A DNA stretch of 64,000 nucleotides from Rhizobium rhizogenes NBRC 13257 (GCF_000696095.1 NZ_BAYX01000003.1:124001-188000), one strand, 5' to 3'; counted from the stretch's first letter, positions 34,653 to 44,032 are shown. Made by a program: numbers and translations. Notes: generated by a model not told the origin, from the letters alone.

Positions 34653-35417
34653 TCAACCGCTTATGGTTCCTTCGCGCGAAAACGCGGCGCGCCGGTCAAT
34701 GAGAAAGAGAACGAGATCCGTTTCTGTGGTCGCGGTCACATCGGGCGCGGCTTCATCCGCGCCGATCGTCAGCGCCGTATGGGTTTCGGCCTCCTGATGG
34801 CCCACCAGCACGCTGCCGCGAAAGACATAGAGCCAACGATCGAACCCGGGCATTGATGGCAGGCCGATGCTTTTGCTGGCCGACAGGTGCGTATCGTAGA
34901 GATAGACGGCCTGGCGAACGAAACTCGGCGCTGCCGATCCGGCGGGTCCTGTCAGAAGCCGCCATTGATCGGTCCGCGCTGTCTCGTCCAGGCTGACAAA
35001 CTGAACTCCAGGCTCCATGTCCGCCGTCTCCGGACGGACGAAGATCTGCAGCATTTCAATCTGGTCTTTGCCGACAACCTCTTCCTCGTGGGAAAAGCCA
35101 CTGCCGGCATTCATGACCATCAGCCGACCAGCCGAGATGACCTCACTCCGGCCAGCCGAGTCCGTGTGCTGCATGTTGCCCGAGCGCAGATAGCTGATGA
35201 TCTCGTCGTTGCGATGCTCATGCATCCTGACGACAAGGCCGGGTTGCAGCCGGGCGTGGTCGATAATTCCAAGCCCGCCGAAGCCTGCGTCATCCGGTTG
35301 CCGCAGGGTAATACCTGGGCGGATTCGGCGGAGTTGGAACGGGCCTTGCGCTCTTACTAGATGCGTTTCCGGCGATACGACGCCAATCCCGTTGAGGGGA
35401 GTTGCTTCTAAGGTCAT
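34653..35417 (-). CDS. Pirin-family bicupin protein
   Basis: A 254-residue protein from the ATG at 35417 (GGAG upstream). The N-terminal cupin has the metal-ligand set H66-x-H68 (RMHEHRNDE) and H110-x-E112 (GFSHEEE), the pattern of pirins; some members, such as YhhW, have quercetinase activity. It follows an isochorismatase-like gene by 38 bases, so the two form a short operon, possibly controlled by the divergent LysR gene. The substrate is unknown; it may be an oxidative-stress-related dioxygenase. Confidence 0.87.
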   Translation of the reverse strand: MTLEATPLNGIGVVSPETHLVRAQGPFQLRRIRPGITLRQPDDAGFGGLGIIDHARLQPGLVVRMHEHRNDEIISYLRSGNMQHTDSAGRSEVISAGRLMVMNAGSGFSHEEEVVGKDQIEMLQIFVRPETADMEPGVQFVSLDETARTDQWRLLTGPAGSAAPSFVRQAVYLYDTHLSASKSIGLPSMPGFDRWLYVFRGSVLVGHQEAETHTALTIGADEAAPDVTATTETDLVLFLIDRRAAFSREGTISG

Positions 35418-35455
35418 GTTCTCTACTCCTTGGCTTCGCACGGACTGGATATCGG

Positions 35456-36046
35456 TTACGAGATCGGCGGAAGCACTTCGGTGAACAGAAGCTGGATCAG
35501 CTTCTGGCCATTCGGCGTGCCCCAATTCTGGGCAAGTTCCGCGATCATGGTGTTGGTGGCGGTCAGAATGACGCCGCCATCCTGCATGCGCCGGCGAGAC
35601 ATGTCCTCGGACAGTTCGTAGGGCGAACCCGAGGCGTCCATGACGGCCTGCACCTCGTAGCCTTCGGCGACGGCATCGATCGCCGGGAAGACCAGGCAGA
35701 CGTCGGTGGTAACGCCGGCCATGATCAGGTTCTTGCGGCCCGTCGCCTCCACCGCGGCCTTGAAGTTGGCATCGGTCCAGGCATTGACGATGCCTTCGCG
35801 CTTGACGCGCTTCTCGAAAGCCTCGGGCAGGATTTCTTGCAGTTCCGGCAGAAGCGGCCCCTGCAGGCGATCTTCCTGGCTGGAGGTCAGCACGGTCGGG
35901 ATGCCAAGAATGCTGGCGGCCTTGGCAAGTGCAAGCGACATGCGCTTGGCCTGCTCTACGTCGATGTTCTTGATCAGTTGCATCGTGCCAACCTGATGGT
36001 CAATCAGCAGCAGTGCGGAATTTTCAGGCGTGAATGTCGTGGTCAT
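35456..36046 (-). CDS. Isochorismatase-family cysteine hydrolase (YcaC-like)
   Basis: A 196-residue protein with the catalytic triad Asp16 (LLIDHQ), probable Lys82 (KRVKREG) and Cys117 (GVTTDVC), plus the YcaC-like segments INAW-type (IVNAW) and DASGSPYE. Family members hydrolyse amides, isochorismate or related compounds. It is first in the minus-strand pair with pirin and divergent from a LysR gene. This pairing is a common stress-responsive arrangement in proteobacteria; the natural substrate is unknown. Confidence 0.88.
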   Translation of the reverse strand: MTTTFTPENSALLLIDHQVGTMQLIKNIDVEQAKRMSLALAKAASILGIPTVLTSSQEDRLQGPLLPELQEILPEAFEKRVKREGIVNAWTDANFKAAVEATGRKNLIMAGVTTDVCLVFPAIDAVAEGYEVQAVMDASGSPYELSEDMSRRRMQDGGVILTATNTMIAELAQNWGTPNGQKLIQLLFTEVLPPIS

Positions 36047-36142
36047 GACTCATCTCCTGTGCTCGTTGGGAGCTTTATTGCTCGAGCTGGAAGATAGAGA
36101 TGGAACGATACATCGGGGAGACTTGATTTGTGTCGTGCTTAT

Positions 36143-36158
36143 GTTCCATAAATGAAAC
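36143..36158. promoter_or_regulatory. Dyad adjoining the LysR start codon
   Basis: GTTCCATAAATGAAAC has arms GTT-x-CAT and ATG-x-AAC in dyad symmetry and ends immediately before the LysR ATG. A T-N11-A-type site here suits autoregulation and control of the divergent isochorismatase-pirin operon. There is no ribosome-binding site between it and the ATG. Confidence 0.45.
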
Positions 36159-37064
36159 ATGAAAACATTCGGCGATTTTGATGGCCTGGCGCTGTTCATC
36201 CGCATTGCGCAGGCGGGTGGACTGGCCTCGGCCGAACGCGCGACCGGCATTCCAAAAGCCACGCTCTCGCGCCGTCTGTCGGCGCTGGAGGAGAGTTTGA
36301 ACGTCCGCCTTGTGCGCCGGACGAAGAAGGGGGTGATCCTGACCGAGCAGGGGCAGCAACTCTTTGATCGAAGCCAGACGGCGTTCATGCTGGCCGAACA
36401 AGCGGTTGCCGAGGTTCAGGATGAACGTGTCGCACTATCGGGCACAGTGCGTTTGTCGCTGCCTCCGGATATGGCGGTCGCGGTTCTTGCCCCGGCTCTG
36501 ATCGGCTTCAAGACACGCTATCCCGACGTCACGATCGAGATGACGCTTGCGGATCGCCGGGTTTCGCTGATCGAAGAGGGATATGATCTCGTCATTCGCA
36601 TGGGACCGGTTGCCGATTCCGAACTGATGTTCAAGAAGATCGCTGCCTTGCCGCGAACGCTCGTCGCCAGCCCGGCTTTCCTCAGCATGCACCCCGATCT
36701 GAAAACCCCACAGGATCTGGAGATGCTGCCGGCGCTTGCGATCCGCCGCGATCTGATTGCGTGGGATCTGAAAAATGCTCAAGGGACACGCGAAATCATG
36801 CGCCCTAGGATCGGTTTTGCCGCAAACCGACAGACCATTCTCGTCGAGGCCGCCTGTGCCGGCCTTGGCATCGCCAATCTGCCCAAGTTCATGATCGAGG
36901 ATGCGATAGCGACCGGTGCGCTCGTTCCGGTCCTCCCCGATTGGGAGCCGTCACCCGTCGAGATGACTGCATTATGGCAGAAGGACAGGATCACGGAGCG
37001 CCTCATCAAGGCCATCGTCAGTGATTTTGAAGAGGCACTGCATGCCAAGCTGGCCGAGACTTAG
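36159..37064 (+). CDS. LysR-family transcriptional regulator
   Basis: A 301-residue protein with an N-terminal HTH (LALFIRIAQAGGLASAERATGIPKATLSRRLSALEE) and a LysR substrate domain. No Shine-Dalgarno sequence precedes the ATG; the upstream bases form a dyad that could be its own operator, so translation may be leaderless or weak. It is divergent from the isochorismatase-pirin operon, the classic arrangement for a LysR regulator and its target. Confidence 0.9.
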   Translation: MKTFGDFDGLALFIRIAQAGGLASAERATGIPKATLSRRLSALEESLNVRLVRRTKKGVILTEQGQQLFDRSQTAFMLAEQAVAEVQDERVALSGTVRLSLPPDMAVAVLAPALIGFKTRYPDVTIEMTLADRRVSLIEEGYDLVIRMGPVADSELMFKKIAALPRTLVASPAFLSMHPDLKTPQDLEMLPALAIRRDLIAWDLKNAQGTREIMRPRIGFAANRQTILVEAACAGLGIANLPKFMIEDAIATGALVPVLPDWEPSPVEMTALWQKDRITERLIKAIVSDFEEALHAKLAET

Positions 37065-37090
37065 CGCTCGGCTTTCGCCTATCGACTTTA

Positions 37091-37999
37091 TCACGTCATC
37101 CACTTGCGGTGCTCGGCGAAGCGCTCGACCAGCAAGTCGATGAAAAGCCTCACCTTCGTCGGCAGGTGGCTGCGGTTGGGGTAGATGGCATTGATGGCGA
37201 ATTCCACGCCACGGAACTCCGGCATCATCCGGATCAGCCGGCCTTCGGCCAGGTCCTCGGACACAATGAAGCTTGGCGCGAGCCAGATCGCACGGCCATT
37301 GACCGCAAGGTGGCGCAACGTCTCTGCGCTGTTGGAACGGGCGTTGCCTTGCACTCTAACGTTTGCCGGTTCCCCGTTGCCCGTTTCGAAATGCCATTCG
37401 TCGCCGTATGGATAGTAGCTGTATTGAAGGCAGTTGTGGGCCGCGAGATCGGCGGGCGTCTTCGGTTCGGCATGTTCCTCGAGATAGGACGGGGAGCATA
37501 CGAGGACGTGCCGCCATGACGTCAGTTTTCGAACCATGAGGCTGGAATCCGGAGAGGGCACGGTACGCATCACGAGATCGTGGCCATCCTCGATCATGTC
37601 GATCGTCCGTTCGCCGATGTCTACGTCCATGGAGACTGAGGGGTAGAGCTGGAGATATTCATCGATGACGGGAAGCAGAAAGCGGACAATCGCAGCGCTT
37701 GAATAGATCTTGAGCGTGCCACGGGGCATCGTGGTCAGCGCGCCCGCGGCCCGGTCCGCTTCTTCGAGTTCGGCCAGTATCTGAGACGAGCGGTCGTAAT
37801 AGAACTTGCCCGTTTCCGTCAGGCTCACCTTGCGCGTCGTGCGATTGAGCAGGCGAACGCCGAGCCTCTCCTCAAGCGATTGCACATGGGTGGCAACCAT
37901 TGTCACCGACATGTTGAGCCGCCGCGCCGCCGCCGAGAAACCACCATGCTCGACCACCTTTCCGAAGACCGAAAGACTTGTCAGACGATCCATGCACAC
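37091..37999 (-). CDS. LysR-family transcriptional regulator
   Basis: A 302-residue protein; the start may be 37999 or the in-frame ATG at 37993. The HTH (VVEHGGFSAAARRLNMSVTMVATHVQSLEERLG) carries the less common NMSVTMVATHV recognition helix. It is divergent from the EmrAB-like efflux pair and probably controls it. ATCCGC/GCGGAT arms about 30 bases apart in the intervening region are a candidate binding site. Confidence 0.9.
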   Translation of the reverse strand: MCMDRLTSLSVFGKVVEHGGFSAAARRLNMSVTMVATHVQSLEERLGVRLLNRTTRKVSLTETGKFYYDRSSQILAELEEADRAAGALTTMPRGTLKIYSSAAIVRFLLPVIDEYLQLYPSVSMDVDIGERTIDMIEDGHDLVMRTVPSPDSSLMVRKLTSWRHVLVCSPSYLEEHAEPKTPADLAAHNCLQYSYYPYGDEWHFETGNGEPANVRVQGNARSNSAETLRHLAVNGRAIWLAPSFIVSEDLAEGRLIRMMPEFRGVEFAINAIYPNRSHLPTKVRLFIDLLVERFAEHRKWMT

Positions 38000-38139
38000 C
38001 TCCTGATTATCCGCTCTCAGCGTATGATCCTTACCGATATACGCGGATTATCAAAAGGCGACCAGCGGGGCATTTATGCGGTCCATAGAACGCAATCATG
38101 CCCCGCATCATCAACGGGGCGGACCATAGGAGAAGTACG
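38000..38139. promoter_or_regulatory. Divergent control region for LysR and the EmrAB-like efflux operon
   Basis: The 140-base gap contains GATTATCCGC (about 38004-38013) and GCGGATTATC (about 38043-38052), near-perfect inverse complements (9 of 10) flanking a central AT-containing stretch. This spacing suits a LysR tetramer site. AGGAG at the right end is the ribosome-binding site of the efflux adaptor. Confidence 0.4.
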
Positions 38140-39303
38140 ATGGTTGAGCTCCCCCGCAAGGAAGCATTCGAAAGCGCCAAGGCAGAGACAGCTAAAGTCG
38201 CCGATGTCCCAGCGCCTACCACCGCGGAAGCTGTCGCAGCCAAGGCCCCGAAGACCAAAGGAAGTGCTGTCAAACGCGGTGTGCTCGTCGTGGCCCTTCT
38301 CGCGGGCGCCGCATATGCCGCGAACTTCGGATATCATTACTGGACCGTCGGGCGCTTCATGGAGTCGACGGACGACGCCTATGTGAAGGCGGACTACACC
38401 ACGATCGCCCCTAAAGTTACCGGCTATATCAAGGAAGTCCTCGTAAACGACAATGATACGGTCAAAGCAGGACAAGTCCTCGCCCGGATCGATGATCGTG
38501 ACTTCCAGGCCGCATTGTCGCAGGCGAAAGCGGATTTCAACGCAGCCGATGCTGCGATCACCAATATCGATGCACAAATTCGATTGCAGCAGTCGGTCAT
38601 CGACCAGGCGAAGGCCTCGCTTGATGCGTCGCGCGCCTCCCTCGTCTACGCTCAGTCGGATGCGGCACGTAACGCGAGACTAATAGCGAATGGTGCAGGC
38701 ACGCAGTCTCGCGCCGAACAAACCCAGTCCCTGAATGATCAGGCCGTAGCAGCGGTCGAACGGGATCAGGCCGCTTTCGTTGCCGCACAGAACAAGGTTC
38801 CCGTCCTTCAGACTGAGCGTGATCAGGCCGTTGCCCAGCGCGACCACGCCGATGCCGCCGTCCACCAGGCCGAATTGAACCTTTCATATACCGATATCGT
38901 TGCGGCTGTGGATGGAACCGTCGGCGCCCGTTCGATTCGTGTCGGCCAGTTTGTCACCGCCGGAACGCAGCTTATGGCGGTCGTGCCGCTCCACGCCGTC
39001 TACGTCGTTGCGAATTTCAAGGAAACGCAGCTCACCAATGTTCGTCCGCGCCAGCCCGTCGAAATCAAGATCGACAGCTTCCCGGATGTTGCGATCAAGG
39101 GGCACGTCGACAGCATATCGCCCGCGAGCGGCCTGGAATTCTCCCTGCTGCCCCCGGACAATGCGACGGGCAATTTCACCAAGATCGTGCAGCGTATTCC
39201 CGTGAAGATCGTCATCGACGACGAGGGGCTGGTCGGCCTGCTTCGGTCCGGCATGTCGGTCGAACCTGAGATCGATACGAGGGACGTCGCACTTCAGAAG
39301 TAG
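38140..39303 (+). CDS. HlyD/EmrA-family efflux periplasmic adaptor
   Basis: A 387-residue membrane-fusion protein from an ATG at 38140 with AGGAG upstream. A proline/alanine-rich cytoplasmic N-terminus (about 1-45) precedes one transmembrane segment (VLVVALLAGAAYAANFGY), then the lipoyl half-motif STDDAYVKADYTTIAPKVTG typical of EmrA, a coiled-coil hairpin and the second lipoyl half (IVAAVDGTVGARSIRVGQFV). It pairs with the 14-TM exporter downstream to expel drugs or phenolics. Confidence 0.91.
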   Translation: MVELPRKEAFESAKAETAKVADVPAPTTAEAVAAKAPKTKGSAVKRGVLVVALLAGAAYAANFGYHYWTVGRFMESTDDAYVKADYTTIAPKVTGYIKEVLVNDNDTVKAGQVLARIDDRDFQAALSQAKADFNAADAAITNIDAQIRLQQSVIDQAKASLDASRASLVYAQSDAARNARLIANGAGTQSRAEQTQSLNDQAVAAVERDQAAFVAAQNKVPVLQTERDQAVAQRDHADAAVHQAELNLSYTDIVAAVDGTVGARSIRVGQFVTAGTQLMAVVPLHAVYVVANFKETQLTNVRPRQPVEIKIDSFPDVAIKGHVDSISPASGLEFSLLPPDNATGNFTKIVQRIPVKIVIDDEGLVGLLRSGMSVEPEIDTRDVALQK

Positions 39304-39312
39304 GAAGCGATT

Positions 39313-39329
39313 ATCCGGCGGGGCCGGAT
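39313..39329. other. Intercistronic hairpin between adaptor and exporter genes
   Basis: ATCCGGC-ggg-GCCGGAT is a perfect 7-bp stem with a 3-base loop, extendable to 9 of 10 pairs, located ten bases after the adaptor stop. With no T-run it is more likely an mRNA stability or attenuation element than a terminator, because the partner gene follows within 80 bases. Confidence 0.4.
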
Positions 39330-39408
39330 GATCCTCCCGTTTCTTTCCCGATTATCACCCAACCATTGTCATGAGAACGTTTTCGGCAGAGCCGGAAGGA
39401 GACAAGTC

Positions 39409-41028
39409 ATGGCCACGCTCCAGGTCGTAGCAAACAATACTCAGCCTCTTAGTCCGGCAGTGGTATCAGCACCCGCCAAGCCGGCTATGAGCCCGCTTCG
39501 CATGTGGACCGCGGTCATCGCCTCCACGCTCGGTGCTTTCATGGCGGTGCTCAACATTCAGATCGTCAATGCCTCGCTTGCGGACATTCAGGGCGCGATC
39601 GGTGCCGGAACGGATGATGGCGGCTGGATATCGACCTCCTATCTCATCGCCGAAATCGTCGTCATTCCGCTCAGCGGATGGCTGGCCAGGGTTTTCTCGG
39701 TCCGCAATTATCTGCTGGTCAACGCCATCCTGTTCCTCGTCTTCTCGATCGCCTGTGCATTCGCGGTGAACCTGCAGCAGATGATCGTCCTTCGCGCCAT
39801 CCAGGGCTTTTCCGGCGGCGTACTGATCCCGATGGCCTTCACCATCATCATCACGCTGCTCCCCAAGGCAAAGCAGCCGATCGGTCTGGCGCTTTTCGCG
39901 CTCTCCGCCACCTTTGCACCCGCGATCGGCCCGACCATCGGCGGTTATCTCACCGAGAATTTCGGATGGGAGTATATCTTCTACGTCAATCTGGTCCCAG
40001 GCTCGCTGATGGTCGGCATGCTCTGGCTCTCGCTCGAGCGGGCGCCGATGAACCTTAGCCTGCTTTCGAAGGGTGACTGGCCTGGCATCCTCACCATGTC
40101 GGTGGGTCTTGCAGCGCTTCAGACCGTGCTCGAGGAAGGCAACAAGGACGACTGGTTCGGATCGGACTTCATTGTCCGCCTGTCAGTCATCGCCGTCGTA
40201 TCGCTGACGCTCTTCCTGATCATCGAACTGAAGACCGCGCATCCGCTGCTGAACTTGCGCCTGCTGGTGCGGAGAAACTTCGGCTTCGGTATCGTCGCCA
40301 ACATCCTGCTCGGCATCGCGCTCTATGGCTCCGCCTTCATTCTGCCGATCTATCTGTCCCGCATTCAGGGATATAACTCCGAGCAGATCGGCATGGTGCT
40401 GGCGTGGACAGGCATCCCTCAGCTTCTGCTGATCCCGCTGGTTCCGCAGATGATGAAACGCTTCGACGTCCGTCTGCTGATCGTCGTCGGTTTCGCGCTC
40501 TTTGCCGTCTCGAACTTCATGAACGTCCACATGACCGGGGATTATGCGACCGACCAGCTGTTCTGGCCTAACGTTGTCCGTGCGATTGGACAGGCGCTTG
40601 TCTTCACGCCGCTTTCGGCGATCGCGACCGCAGGCATAGAGCAGGAGAATGCCGGTTCGGCCTCCGCGCTGTTCAACATGATGCGAAACCTCGGCGGCGC
40701 TGTCGGCATTGCCTCGTTGCAGACCTTCTTGTCGAAGCGCGAACAATTCCATTCGAACATCATGACCAACTCGGTCTCCATGTTCGAGGAAGCCACCCGC
40801 GAGCGCATCGCGAAGCTGACGGCGTACTTCATGAGCCATGGCGTCAGCGATCAGGCTACCGCCACGCACAAGGCTGTTGTCGCCGTCGCGTCGGGTCTGC
40901 GAAAGCAGGCCAATATCATGGCCTTCAGCGATACGTTTTTCCTGCTTGGCGCGGCGCTGCTCGTTGCTCTTGTCGCGACGCTGTTTTTCAAGAAGCCCGG
41001 TCAGTTGTCGGGTGGAGGAGCCCACTGA
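39409..41028 (+). CDS. DHA2-family (EmrB/QacA) drug exporter
   Basis: A 539-residue transporter with about fourteen hydrophobic segments. The start at 39409 is preceded by AAGGAG. Characteristic motifs are the helix-1 LGAFMAVLNIQIVNASLADIQ (motif D1), GWISTSYLIAEIVVIPLSGWLARVFSVR (motif A region) and the motif C-like ALSATFAPAIGPTIGGYL. It would export hydrophobic or phenolic compounds with proton exchange, through the EmrA-like adaptor encoded upstream and an unlinked TolC. Confidence 0.92.
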   Translation: MATLQVVANNTQPLSPAVVSAPAKPAMSPLRMWTAVIASTLGAFMAVLNIQIVNASLADIQGAIGAGTDDGGWISTSYLIAEIVVIPLSGWLARVFSVRNYLLVNAILFLVFSIACAFAVNLQQMIVLRAIQGFSGGVLIPMAFTIIITLLPKAKQPIGLALFALSATFAPAIGPTIGGYLTENFGWEYIFYVNLVPGSLMVGMLWLSLERAPMNLSLLSKGDWPGILTMSVGLAALQTVLEEGNKDDWFGSDFIVRLSVIAVVSLTLFLIIELKTAHPLLNLRLLVRRNFGFGIVANILLGIALYGSAFILPIYLSRIQGYNSEQIGMVLAWTGIPQLLLIPLVPQMMKRFDVRLLIVVGFALFAVSNFMNVHMTGDYATDQLFWPNVVRAIGQALVFTPLSAIATAGIEQENAGSASALFNMMRNLGGAVGIASLQTFLSKREQFHSNIMTNSVSMFEEATRERIAKLTAYFMSHGVSDQATATHKAVVAVASGLRKQANIMAFSDTFFLLGAALLVALVATLFFKKPGQLSGGGAH

Positions 41029-41063
41029 GCATTCGCGTTTTCCAGATCCCGAAAGGCAAAGCC

Positions 41064-42263
41064 ATGAACACCTTGCTCAAAGATCCGGTCTCCGTCGGTC
41101 AACGGACCATTCGCCGCCGCAGCGTCGATCCGAACTCCATGCTCTCCGTGCTGGAATGGTTGTCGGGCGACGAATGTCACGCCATCGATGAGGCCGGTTT
41201 GATTGCCGGACTTGGCCGACGGCTGCAGGGCATGGGCCTCCCGATCGATAGGCTGACACTGCATCTGATGACGCTCCACCCGGAGTTTCCGGGGCGTACT
41301 GTGGCCTGGGCGCCTGGCGAACCTGTCGAGATACACGATCACGAGCATAGCACCGGACACTCATTCGCCGGCAGCCCGTTGCGCAAGCTACTGGGCTCCC
41401 GTGAGCCGATGATCGTGGGGATGGACGAGCGGAATTGGCCGTGGCAGGAGATGGATGTCCATGCCGGCCGAGGTCTTGCGCAGCTCCTCGTCGCCCCGCT
41501 CTGCAATGTTGACGGTCCTGTCAGCGCCGTCATCTTCGGTACGCGACATCCAGGCGGCTTCACGCTGCCGGACATTTGCGTCATCGAGCGGATTCTTCCA
41601 GCCCTGCGCAACACCTGCGAACTCCGTGTCATGCGCCAGGCGGAGCTCAGTCTCCTCGACACCTACACCGGCCCGATGACCGTGCAGCGCATTCTTGCCG
41701 GGCGTATTCGGCAAGGCGAGGTCGAAACCATGGAGGCAGCCCTTTTGCTTTGTAGCCTCCGCGATTTCACTGAACTCTCGAACAGACTGTCGGGGGATCG
41801 CGCATTGGAGTTGCTGAACGCATATTTCGAGATCGTGGTGTCGGCCATCACGCATCGAGGCGGGAAGCTGCTTAGATCTATGGGCGATGCGGTGCTGGCA
41901 TTCTTTCCAAGCTCCGATGCCGAGGCCGCCAGCAGTTCAGCATTCGCCGCAGCGGACGCGATCCTTGAGGAGCTGAGACACTTCGAATTCGATGGCGCCG
42001 ATATCGAGGCCAGTATTGCGCTGCACTACGGCGGAGTCAGCTACGGCAATGTAGGCTCCGGTGGCCGTCAGGATCTCGCTTTCATCGGCTCCGACGTGAA
42101 CCTCCTCACCCAGATCCAGAGCGCATGCGTCGTGCTTGGGACGTCCGTTCTCATGTCAGATTCGTTCCGCCGCAGGATCGGAGCCGAGGAAATCCGGACG
42201 GCCGGCTTCCACCAGCTCAAAGGGTTAGAGGATCCAATCGAGTTGTTCACGGCCGAACCCTGA
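41064..42263 (+). CDS. Class III adenylate/guanylate cyclase-domain protein with degenerate active site
   Basis: A 399-residue protein. An N-terminal sensor-like region (1-200) precedes a class III cyclase domain (about 220-399). By eye, the first metal aspartate of the canonical x-D-L-R-x-F-T motif is Ser (CSLRDFTELS), the GD of the second motif is retained (SMGDAVLAFF), the adenine-specifying D/T position is Ser, and the transition-state Arg in VNLLTQIQ is Gln while the Asn is kept. A catalytically impaired or regulatory pseudo-cyclase is likely. It starts 35 bases after the exporter gene, so it may be cotranscribed with the efflux pair. Confidence 0.82.
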   Translation: MNTLLKDPVSVGQRTIRRRSVDPNSMLSVLEWLSGDECHAIDEAGLIAGLGRRLQGMGLPIDRLTLHLMTLHPEFPGRTVAWAPGEPVEIHDHEHSTGHSFAGSPLRKLLGSREPMIVGMDERNWPWQEMDVHAGRGLAQLLVAPLCNVDGPVSAVIFGTRHPGGFTLPDICVIERILPALRNTCELRVMRQAELSLLDTYTGPMTVQRILAGRIRQGEVETMEAALLLCSLRDFTELSNRLSGDRALELLNAYFEIVVSAITHRGGKLLRSMGDAVLAFFPSSDAEAASSSAFAAADAILEELRHFEFDGADIEASIALHYGGVSYGNVGSGGRQDLAFIGSDVNLLTQIQSACVVLGTSVLMSDSFRRRIGAEEIRTAGFHQLKGLEDPIELFTAEP

Positions 42264-42303
42264 CATCCGTCCTCGGCGGCAAAAACGGGCCGAAGTGATT
42301 TTG

Positions 42304-43302
42304 CTATTTGCCATTTTCCTCTGAAAATCGAGATAACTTCGACTGGCCTTCATAGGCTGCGGAACGCTTCGAAGGCCGTGCAACGACAAGGAAAACGCCG
42401 AACAAGATCAGTGCCATGCCGAGCGACGCAGCCGTTTCCGGAAGCTCTCCCAGTAATGCCCACCCCAATGCGACACCGACGAGGGGATTGACGTAGGCGA
42501 AGGTCGAAGCGATCGTCGGATTGAAGGACTTGATCACCTTGATATAGGAGACAAGGCATATCGCCGATCCGAAGACGACCAGAAACAGGAAGGCTGCGAT
42601 CTGGTTCGTCGCTAAACCGAACTGAGGAAGAAGGGGGGCCGCCTGCAGTTTGCCGATCGTCGTCAAGATGAGTGCGGCCGATAGCATCTGGATGCCTGCG
42701 GCCGTCGTCGGCGCCAGTCGACCAATCAAGGGCTGCTGCAGGACGGAGCCGAGCGACCACGTCAGGCCGGCCGCGCACAGGATCAGGGCGGTCGAGACAG
42801 CGTAGCCTTGTGCGACCGACGAAACCTCTGAGGATAGGGCCGGCGGCACTATGACGAAACTCAGCCCGATAATGCCCGTAAACAATCCCAGGATCATGGT
42901 GCGCGATGGAAGCGCCCTGTTCATGATGCTGGTGATCAGCGTTGTCCAGACGGGGATCATCCCCATTGCCATCACGATGAAGCCGGACGTGGCGTGACGC
43001 GACGCCAATGTCGCCAACCCGTTTCCAGAAACCCACATCAGCGCGCCGGTGACGCAACAGGTCAGCAGGTCTCGGATTCTGATCTTCGATGGCAGATTGC
43101 CAGAGAAAAACGACAGGCCGATCAGCAGGATGCCTGCCATCGACATGCGCCAGGTCTGAAGCTGAAGGGGAGACAATGCGGATGGGCCGCTCACGCATAT
43201 CTTGACCGCCAGATAGGTGCTGCCCCACACGAGGTAGACCACGGCGAGATGACCGTATCGATGCCAGCTATGCTCTGGCGCCACTGCATCGGATACGCTC
43301 AT
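42304..43302 (-). CDS. EamA-family (DMT) transporter
   Basis: A 332-residue protein with ten predicted hydrophobic segments arranged as two EamA repeats (VYLVWGSTYLAVKI in the first, STFAYVNPLVGVALGWALLGE in the second, typical EamA signature positions). Such proteins export amino acids or metabolites. It begins 7 bases after the GntR stop, at the end of the DadA-RidA-GntR run, so it may export a D-amino acid, keto acid or excess product. Substrate is unknown. Confidence 0.86.
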   Translation of the reverse strand: MSVSDAVAPEHSWHRYGHLAVVYLVWGSTYLAVKICVSGPSALSPLQLQTWRMSMAGILLIGLSFFSGNLPSKIRIRDLLTCCVTGALMWVSGNGLATLASRHATSGFIVMAMGMIPVWTTLITSIMNRALPSRTMILGLFTGIIGLSFVIVPPALSSEVSSVAQGYAVSTALILCAAGLTWSLGSVLQQPLIGRLAPTTAAGIQMLSAALILTTIGKLQAAPLLPQFGLATNQIAAFLFLVVFGSAICLVSYIKVIKSFNPTIASTFAYVNPLVGVALGWALLGELPETAASLGMALILFGVFLVVARPSKRSAAYEGQSKLSRFSEENGK

Positions 43303-43309
43303 TGGCTAC

Positions 43310-44032
43310 TCAATCCACCCGCATGAATATTCGGGCGAGACCTTCCTTGACCGAGGACACGGCATCGGCGACGCTGATGCTGATGTGATCGCGCATGATG
43401 CGCGCGGCGCGATCCGCATCGCGGGCTGCCATCGCCCGTGCGATGTCGGTATGCTCCGTATAGGTCGTCGACAGTCTCCGGTGTTTCTCCACTTCGATTT
43501 GTCGGACAAAATGGATGCGCGTGTTGATCCCCTCGATCATCCGCGCAAGCTCCGGGTTGCCGGACATCTTCGCGATACGCATGTGGAATTCCTCGTCCTT
43601 GCTTGTCAGATCCGCGCTGGAAAGCGCGTCTGCGCGGGCGGCCGTTGCCCGCCACCAATCCACAAGAGCCCTGAGTTCCTCATCGCTGGCCCGCTTGATC
43701 GCAAGAACTACGGCGCGCTCTTCCAGCAGGCATCGCACATCCGAAAGATTGACGACCTCGTCGACATCGAAGCCCCGGCAAAAGAAGCCGCGGTTCGGCT
43801 GGAACGTGATCAGGCCTTCCGTGACAAGACGCTGCAAGGCTTCGCGAATGGGGCTGCGGCTGACATTCAGGCGCGCGGCAAGTTCGACCTCGTTGATGCG
43901 TTCGTTCGGCTTGAAGCGGTACTCCATCGCCATGCGCCGGATCTCCTCATAGATCCGCGGCCCGGTCTTGATCGCCTTGGCTTCCAACACGGAATGCTCC
44001 TCCTGATCGATATGCTTTTCGTGTTGGATCAT
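43310..44032 (-). CDS. GntR-family (FCD) transcriptional regulator
   Basis: A 240-residue regulator from the ATG at 44032. The HTH (RINEVELAARLNVSRSPIREAL) and an FCD domain with EEFHMRIAKMSGN are clear. A longer in-frame reading reaches 44200 but is unlike regulators. It is cotranscribed with dadA and a RidA gene. I infer it binds the two ATTGYCGACAAT sites in the dadA/livK divergent promoter region, which would make it the local repressor with a D-amino acid or keto acid as effector. Confidence 0.88.
   Translation of the reverse strand: MIQHEKHIDQEEHSVLEAKAIKTGPRIYEEIRRMAMEYRFKPNERINEVELAARLNVSRSPIREALQRLVTEGLITFQPNRGFFCRGFDVDEVVNLSDVRCLLEERAVVLAIKRASDEELRALVDWWRATAARADALSSADLTSKDEEFHMRIAKMSGNPELARMIEGINTRIHFVRQIEVEKHRRLSTTYTEHTDIARAMAARDADRAARIMRDHISISVADAVSSVKEGLARIFMRVD

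Noticed and set aside
39313..39329. Hairpin considered as a transcription terminator
   Set aside because: It is followed by the exporter gene within 80 bases and has no T-run; an intercistronic mRNA element is more plausible.
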